Source of the DNA: an uncultured Bacteroidota bacterium
GTDB taxonomy: Bacteria > Bacteroidota > Bacteroidia > Bacteroidales > SZUA-534
Length of the DNA stretch: 6,236 nucleotides
Direction: 5' to 3'
Assembly (NCBI GenBank): GCA_937900725.1
Contig: CALCFP010000229.1
Coordinates: 1 to 6,236 of the forward strand
Each line of letters begins with the position of its first letter. The stretch's first letter is position 1. The notes beneath the pieces were generated by a model. That model was not told where the DNA came from and ran no database searches. It worked only from the letters and a program-made list of their open reading frames with translations. A program made the position numbers and the translations under genes. Positions 3,901-6,236 of this stretch are shown here, in pieces.

Positions 3901-6236
3901 TTCCTGCCAAGCACAGTAACAACCATTCCTGAAAAATGGCAAAGCTACACCAACTTTGTGCTGCCAATAACATCCATTGAAATTTCAGGCACTGCAACAA
4001 TAGACAAGCAAGGCGGGGAAATTGCAACGCCTACCATTACAAACACACCAAAATACTGCATAGCTACAGATACCGTGTATTTGGTTAGCAACAACAACTT
4101 CACCACAAGCAAGTCGTTTGCACCGGGCGACGTTATTCCTGCAACATATATCGGCTACCAAGTCAAGGTTGGTGTAAAGAACGCTCGAATGACCGATTAT
4201 GTTTACAGTCCTACACTGATGACAATAGCCACAGCTGCAACCGTGATTGCCTACACTGGAGGAAAGAGCACCACATACTCCATTGCCGATTTGACTACCG
4301 GTTCCATTGCATCTGCCGACTCAATTGTTGTGGAAGGCTCATGGAACAATGACAATCTAATCAAACTGCAGAAAGCATTGAAAACCGACGGCAACACTTA
4401 CACACCCAACCACTCACTTAAAAATGCCAACATGGCTGATGCCACATTCATTGGCGACATTACAGATGGCATGGATTATATGTTTCGCTATTGCGACAGC
4501 CTGAAAAATGTATCTCTGTCATCAAGCGTCTTTACAGGTAAAATCAGTTTATACTATACTTTTAATGGTTGCAGCAAGCTTGTTAACATCAAAAACCTCG
4601 ACAAGCTTCAAAACATAACCGACTTGTATTATACATTCTACAATTGCGGAAAAATTACCAATGTAAAATTTGCAGATACTGAAAATAAAAACACAACCAG
4701 TCTTGAAGAAACATTCTGTTATTGTTCTTCATTGGAATCTGTTGACTTAAGCTCATTCAAGAATATTACAAGTAGCCTATATGAAACATTCTACAAATGT
4801 ACATCATTAAAAAATGTGAAATTTGCAGATGCAGAGAACATCAACAGTATCCGTCTGGATGAAACATTCTGTGGTTGTACAGCCTTGCAATCGTTGACCA
4901 ACTTTGAAAAGTTCACCAATCTGTATGGTTTTGAATATGCATTCAAATCTTGTTCATCGCTCAAGGAGGTGAAACTTGGCACCGACCCCAACACTGACAA
5001 TGCCAAGAAAACATATTGGAGCAGCGACACTCCATTCACTGATGCATTCACTGATTGCAATGCCATTAAATATTTGCCAGATACCGTAAAAAAAATTCCT
5101 GTCGAATTGCAAACATTCAACAACTTTGTGCTGCCAATAACTTCTGTCACCCAAACAGGCACAGCCGGCATAACTAAAGAAGGCGGCGTCATGTCAACTC
5201 CTTCCATTGCAGCCTCGCCAGCTTACTGTGCAATAACTGACACCATTTACCAGCTGAGCAACAACAATTTCAGCACATACAAGTCGTTCAAGAAGGGCGA
5301 GGTGTTGAAAGATAACTATGTGGGCTACCAGTTGCGCGTAGGCGTAAAAAACCAAAGCATGGCCAATTATGTGTACAGTTCCGCATCAATCAAGGTTGAG
5401 GAGATAATACCTCTTATTGCATACCGCAACGACACTGCAACAGAATACTCGTTTAGCGCAATAAAGCCAGGCATTTTAGCTGATGCCGAAAGAATAGAAT
5501 TGTATGGTGCATGGACTGACACCGATTTGCTTAACCTGCAAAAGGCATTGAAGAAAAACTGGAGCACACAAAACAACGAGGAGAACTCAACTCTTGTAAA
5601 TGCCGACTTGTCAAAAGTGTCGTTCAGTGGCAATGTCTGCAACACTTCACGCTTGTTCAAAAACTGCACTGCACTTATCGAGGTTCAGTTGCCAAGTGCA
5701 ACCATAGCCAATGGCATCAGCCTAAGTTCAACATTCAGTGGTTGTACTCTGCTGAAATATGTCCTAAACCTTGAAAAACTGGACAACATTGTAAAGATTG
5801 ACAGCGCTTTCTACAATTGCAAGACAATAAGCAGCCTGAAGTTCAGCACTACCGCAATGACAGCCAAGATAGATTTTGCAGCAGCATTCTACGGATGCTC
5901 CTCCCTTTCTGCAGTAACCAACCTGGCATCTTTCCAAAACATATGCGGCCTGACATACGCATTTGCCAATTGCAAAAGTTTGTTCAGCTCTCTTTATTTC
6001 AGCCAAATCACAAATAAAAACAGCATTGACGCCACAGGCGCATTCGACGGTTCTTATGTATCAAGCATTTATTACTTCAACTATTTCGAAAACATAACCA
6101 ACCTGAGCTATACATTCCGTAATTGCAACAACTTAGGTTCCATCACCTTGGGAGTTGACCCAAACAAACTGGCTGAAGCCAACATTGTCGGAACATTCGA
6201 TGGATGCTCAAGCGTCAATAAATATCTGCCTGACGG
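865..6236 (+). CDS. Giant secreted BspA-like leucine-rich-repeat protein, multi-module (3' end outside window)
   Basis: One frame runs from ATG 865 to the window edge without a stop (1790 codons plus two bases). The start is chosen because it directly begins a signal peptide and follows an A-rich leader (ACAAAACAACAAAAT), the usual Bacteroidetes initiation context without Shine-Dalgarno. After the signal peptide come five tandem modules starting at residues 24, 398, 738, 1127 and 1517. Each holds an N-cap, 6-8 LRRs of the form TFxxCxxL, a closing segment ending in NFVLP, and an Ig-like segment. Several repeats (SLESVDLSSFKNIT) resemble the BspA/DUF285 family. BspA-like proteins are surface adhesins or ligand-binding proteins; the ligand here is unknown. 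The protein is rich in Asn, Ser and Thr. No enzymatic motif was seen. Retention at the surface cannot be judged because the C-terminus is missing. Confidence 0.93.
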   Translation, partial: MKKLLLVLATSVFVAATNVNAQSVKAYKNGNATDYTASGLKQGDLSTVDSIVATGTWTNQDIENLSSSFTTGMFSDNTNLKNADFSNAVFTANSLSSLFYHCKALKSVVLPNTVKTDGISLGSAFSMCVELESIKNLDKLQNITNMYCAFQYCKKISSITLPNVTNNNEVSFQSTFSECNSLLNIDNLDKFTNITCISSMFYDCRMLKSVTFSNVVNSNEMDAYCTFYWCDSLKTLTNFEKFTGITSMVYSFYGCKKIDEIHFGCIPSAIQSSDNPFYICNAYKYLPSGITSIPTEWQSYTNFVLPFTSVTLEGNMSYSSTYPIELPTISTNPSYCGATEIVCQISNDNFATSTTIGSNAILKGNYTGYKFRIAAKNELMNSYVYSNSVDVVASPYQATAYVNGKPTRYKISQIYLSTFADADSLVLEGAWTNSNFSTLRGALKEGENYYTSTNDKLMKIDMSNVILSGNMSLGVSDLFRFCENLTKVILPEQESTVDFSLYGTFSGCSKLETIENLDKIKNITDLRETFKDCHVLKSLEFSESTNSKSIALYNTFYNCKSLESITNFEKFTNLYDFSYAFYGCSALKQIAFGTNPNTDNAKKICNSNSNNAFSYTFTNCNAIKSLPNGVSTIPSSWQGFNNFVLPFTSASLSGTAGFNTGDVFVLPTINPTPAYCAATDIVYELSNDGFATKETYTPNTIVTKDYTGYKMRLGAKNASMDSYVYSSSMDVTKVNFVLTAYTTGVASKYGVDQLETGTLAQVDSIVVYGSWNDGNLSKLQKALKSDGKYDTYNLCLKGANMSNATFNGDIINGMYGLFRSCDSLKYAILPSNAFSGTTYLLYTFKNCENLKRVGNLDKLLNISKMEGTFSGCKKLVNVKFAKTKNTTNITLTDVFDNCSSLESADLSSFKNISGLYGTFNNCSALKTVTFADTANNNSIYLYYTFSNCGSLKTITNFKYFSNLCDFNYSFYSCKSLKELEIGTDPNTDNAKKTYWNSDYPFVSTFSNCKASIFLPSTVTTIPEKWQSYTNFVLPITSIEISGTATIDKQGGEIATPTITNTPKYCIATDTVYLVSNNNFTTSKSFAPGDVIPATYIGYQVKVGVKNARMTDYVYSPTLMTIATAATVIAYTGGKSTTYSIADLTTGSIASADSIVVEGSWNNDNLIKLQKALKTDGNTYTPNHSLKNANMADATFIGDITDGMDYMFRYCDSLKNVSLSSSVFTGKISLYYTFNGCSKLVNIKNLDKLQNITDLYYTFYNCGKITNVKFADTENKNTTSLEETFCYCSSLESVDLSSFKNITSSLYETFYKCTSLKNVKFADAENINSIRLDETFCGCTALQSLTNFEKFTNLYGFEYAFKSCSSLKEVKLGTDPNTDNAKKTYWSSDTPFTDAFTDCNAIKYLPDTVKKIPVELQTFNNFVLPITSVTQTGTAGITKEGGVMSTPSIAASPAYCAITDTIYQLSNNNFSTYKSFKKGEVLKDNYVGYQLRVGVKNQSMANYVYSSASIKVEEIIPLIAYRNDTATEYSFSAIKPGILADAERIELYGAWTDTDLLNLQKALKKNWSTQNNEENSTLVNADLSKVSFSGNVCNTSRLFKNCTALIEVQLPSATIANGISLSSTFSGCTLLKYVLNLEKLDNIVKIDSAFYNCKTISSLKFSTTAMTAKIDFAAAFYGCSSLSAVTNLASFQNICGLTYAFANCKSLFSSLYFSQITNKNSIDATGAFDGSYVSSIYYFNYFENITNLSYTFRNCNNLGSITLGVDPNKLAEANIVGTFDGCSSVNKYLPD
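934..2055 (+). repeat. Module 1: N-cap, 8 LRRs, Ig-like segment (374 residues)
   Basis: The N-cap (residues 24-94) contains VDSIVATGTWTNQDIENL. Eight LRRs follow from residue 95, each with F-x-x-C (FYHC, FSMC, FQYC, FSEC, FYDC, FYWC, FYGC, FYIC). The array closes with IPTEWQSYTNFVLP, then the Ig-like segment (310-392). It is the most divergent complete copy: the G-T-[DN]-P-N-T-D-N-A-K-K stretch seen before the last LRR in modules 2-4 is replaced here by a shorter, unrelated stretch (GCIPSAIQSSDNP), which accounts for part of its shorter length relative to modules 3 and 4. Confidence 0.85.
1792..2040 (+). other. Ig-like segment 1
   Basis: Residues 310-392. It follows the NFVLP closing motif and contains NPSYCGATEIV, SNDNFATS, YTGYKFRIAAKN and SYVYS. 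The regular hydrophobic/polar alternation and its position between LRR domains suggest a beta-sandwich spacer. I do not recognise a named family. The usual VY after the YC motif is VC here, giving a second Cys. Confidence 0.55.
2056..3075 (+). repeat. Module 2: N-cap, 6 LRRs, Ig-like segment (340 residues)
   Basis: The N-cap (residues 398-474) contains ADSLVLEGAWTNSNF. Only six LRRs follow (FRFC, FSGC, FKDC, FYNC, FYGC, FTNC), then IPSSWQGFNNFVLP and the Ig-like segment (650-731). It is 49-50 residues shorter than modules 3 and 4, the size of one alternating LRR pair. The stretch GTNPNTDNAKK before the last LRR is shared with modules 3 and 4. Confidence 0.87.
2812..3057 (+). other. Ig-like segment 2
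   Basis: Residues 650-731, aligned with segment 1 through SGTAG, TPAYCAATDIVYELSNDGF, YTGYKMRLGAKN and SYVYSS. It lies between the module 2 LRRs and the module 3 N-cap. The family is not recognised; the beta-sandwich fold is inferred from pattern only. Confidence 0.55.
3076..4242 (+). repeat. Module 3: N-cap, 8 LRRs, Ig-like segment (389 residues)
   Basis: The N-cap (residues 738-813) contains VDSIVVYGSWNDGNL and LQKALKSDG. The eight LRRs carry FRSC, FKNC, FSGC, FDNC, FNNC, FSNC, FYSC and FSNC. The fourth has the DUF285-like SLESADLSSFKNI. The array ends IPEKWQSYTNFVLP and is followed by the Ig-like segment (1038-1121). This is the closest relative of module 4: a 21-base identical stretch at 3554 recurs 1167 bases later at 4721. 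Confidence 0.9.
3976..4227 (+). other. Ig-like segment 3
   Basis: Residues 1038-1121, with SGTATID, TPKYCIATDTVYLVSNNNF, YIGYQVKVGVKN and DYVYS. It has the same order and spacing as the other copies, one or two residues longer. DTV within it fits the Bacteroides O-glycosylation motif. Confidence 0.55.
4660..4965 (+). repeat. 153-base direct tandem repeat (one LRR pair, twice)
   Basis: AAT-GT-AAATTTGCAGAT-like starts at 4660 and 4813 and GAAACATTCTGT at 4708 and 4861 are each 153 bases apart. The unit encodes 51 residues, two LRRs: NVKFADTENKN aligned with NVKFADAENIN, and LEETFC aligned with LDETFC. The DNA-level similarity suggests duplication more recent than for the other repeats. Confidence 0.75.
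5146..5397 (+). other. Ig-like segment 4
   Basis: Residues 1428-1511, with TGTAGIT, SPAYCAITDTIYQLSNNNF, YVGYQLRVGVKN and NYVYSS. It is the last complete copy in the window, and matches segment 3 in length. The family is not recognised. Confidence 0.55.
5413..6236 (+). repeat. Module 5: N-cap and 8 LRRs, cut by the window end
   Basis: The N-cap (residues 1517-1593) contains AERIELYGAWTDTDL and LQKALKKN. Eight LRR starts are visible (FKNC, FSGC, FYNC, FYGC, FANC, FDGS, FRNC, FDGC). The sixth has Ser in place of the conserved Cys (TCT at 6052-6054). The window ends within the closing segment at KYLPD, matching KYLPD of module 4, so an Ig-like segment probably follows outside the window. Confidence 0.85.

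Larger units (their letters stand above)
4243..5412 (+). repeat. Module 4: N-cap, 8 LRRs, Ig-like segment (390 residues)
   Basis: The N-cap (residues 1127-1202) contains ADSIVVEGSWNNDNL and LQKALKTDG. The eight LRRs carry FRYC, FNGC, FYNC, FCYC, FYKC, FCGC, FKSC and FTDC; two of them have an extra Cys at F-C-x-C. The closing motif is IPVELQTFNNFVLP, with Leu in place of the Trp kept in modules 1-3. The Ig-like segment is residues 1428-1511. Confidence 0.9.

Noticed and set aside
4791..5669. Minus-strand open frames at 4791-5207, 4954-5154 and 5367-5669
   Set aside because: All are antisense to the continuous LRR frame, overlap each other in different frames and show no recognisable protein features.
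5764..6017. Open frames on both strands near the right end (5764-6006 minus, 5817-6017 plus)
   Set aside because: They overlap each other and lie within module 5, whose + strand frame is supported by repeat homology.
931..6236. Periodic DNA repeats as a CRISPR array
   Set aside because: The period is in-frame, the units are divergent at DNA level and they encode LRRs continuously without unique spacers.

Overview
The window looks like chromosomal DNA of a gut- or rumen-type Bacteroidales bacterium, Prevotella-like at best guess. The evidence is a glycoside hydrolase family 10 (GH10) xylanase ending in a short Bacteroidetes-style C-terminal domain, an A-rich leader without a Shine-Dalgarno sequence, a possible -33/-7 promoter of Bacteroidetes type, and a very large secreted BspA-like leucine-rich-repeat (LRR) protein. 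Genus-level placement is inference.

Layout: (1) Positions 1-394 hold the last 130 codons of the GH10 enzyme. (2) Positions 417-452 hold a strong intrinsic terminator, so the two genes are separate transcription units. (3) Positions 453-864 are a roughly 410-base intergenic region with an isolated hairpin (558-589), a candidate promoter (735-765) and a leader reading frame (770-868) whose stop codon overlaps the next start codon. (4) From 865 to the window end one uninterrupted + strand frame encodes at least 1790 residues. It is open at the right edge, so its C-terminus and full length are unknown.

The large protein starts with a Sec signal peptide and then consists of five tandem copies (the fifth cut by the window end) of one 340-390 residue module. 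Each module has an N-terminal cap of about 75 residues with a conserved G-[TAS]-W motif, an array of 6 or 8 LRRs of about 25 residues, a closing segment ending in NFVLP, and, in the four complete copies, an Ig-like segment of 82-84 residues with a conserved YC motif. Inside each array two LRR types alternate, so the sequence is periodic at about 25, 50 and 340-390 residues. Module 2 is short by exactly one LRR pair. Modules 3 and 4 are the most alike, and module 4 still shows a 153-base internal period at DNA level.

The xylanase degrades plant xylan. The large protein is most simply read as a cell-surface or secreted binding protein (adhesin or carbohydrate/protein-binding scaffold). Nothing in the sequence ties the two genes together functionally beyond adjacency. 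No RNA genes, insertion sequences, CRISPR arrays or attachment sites were seen.
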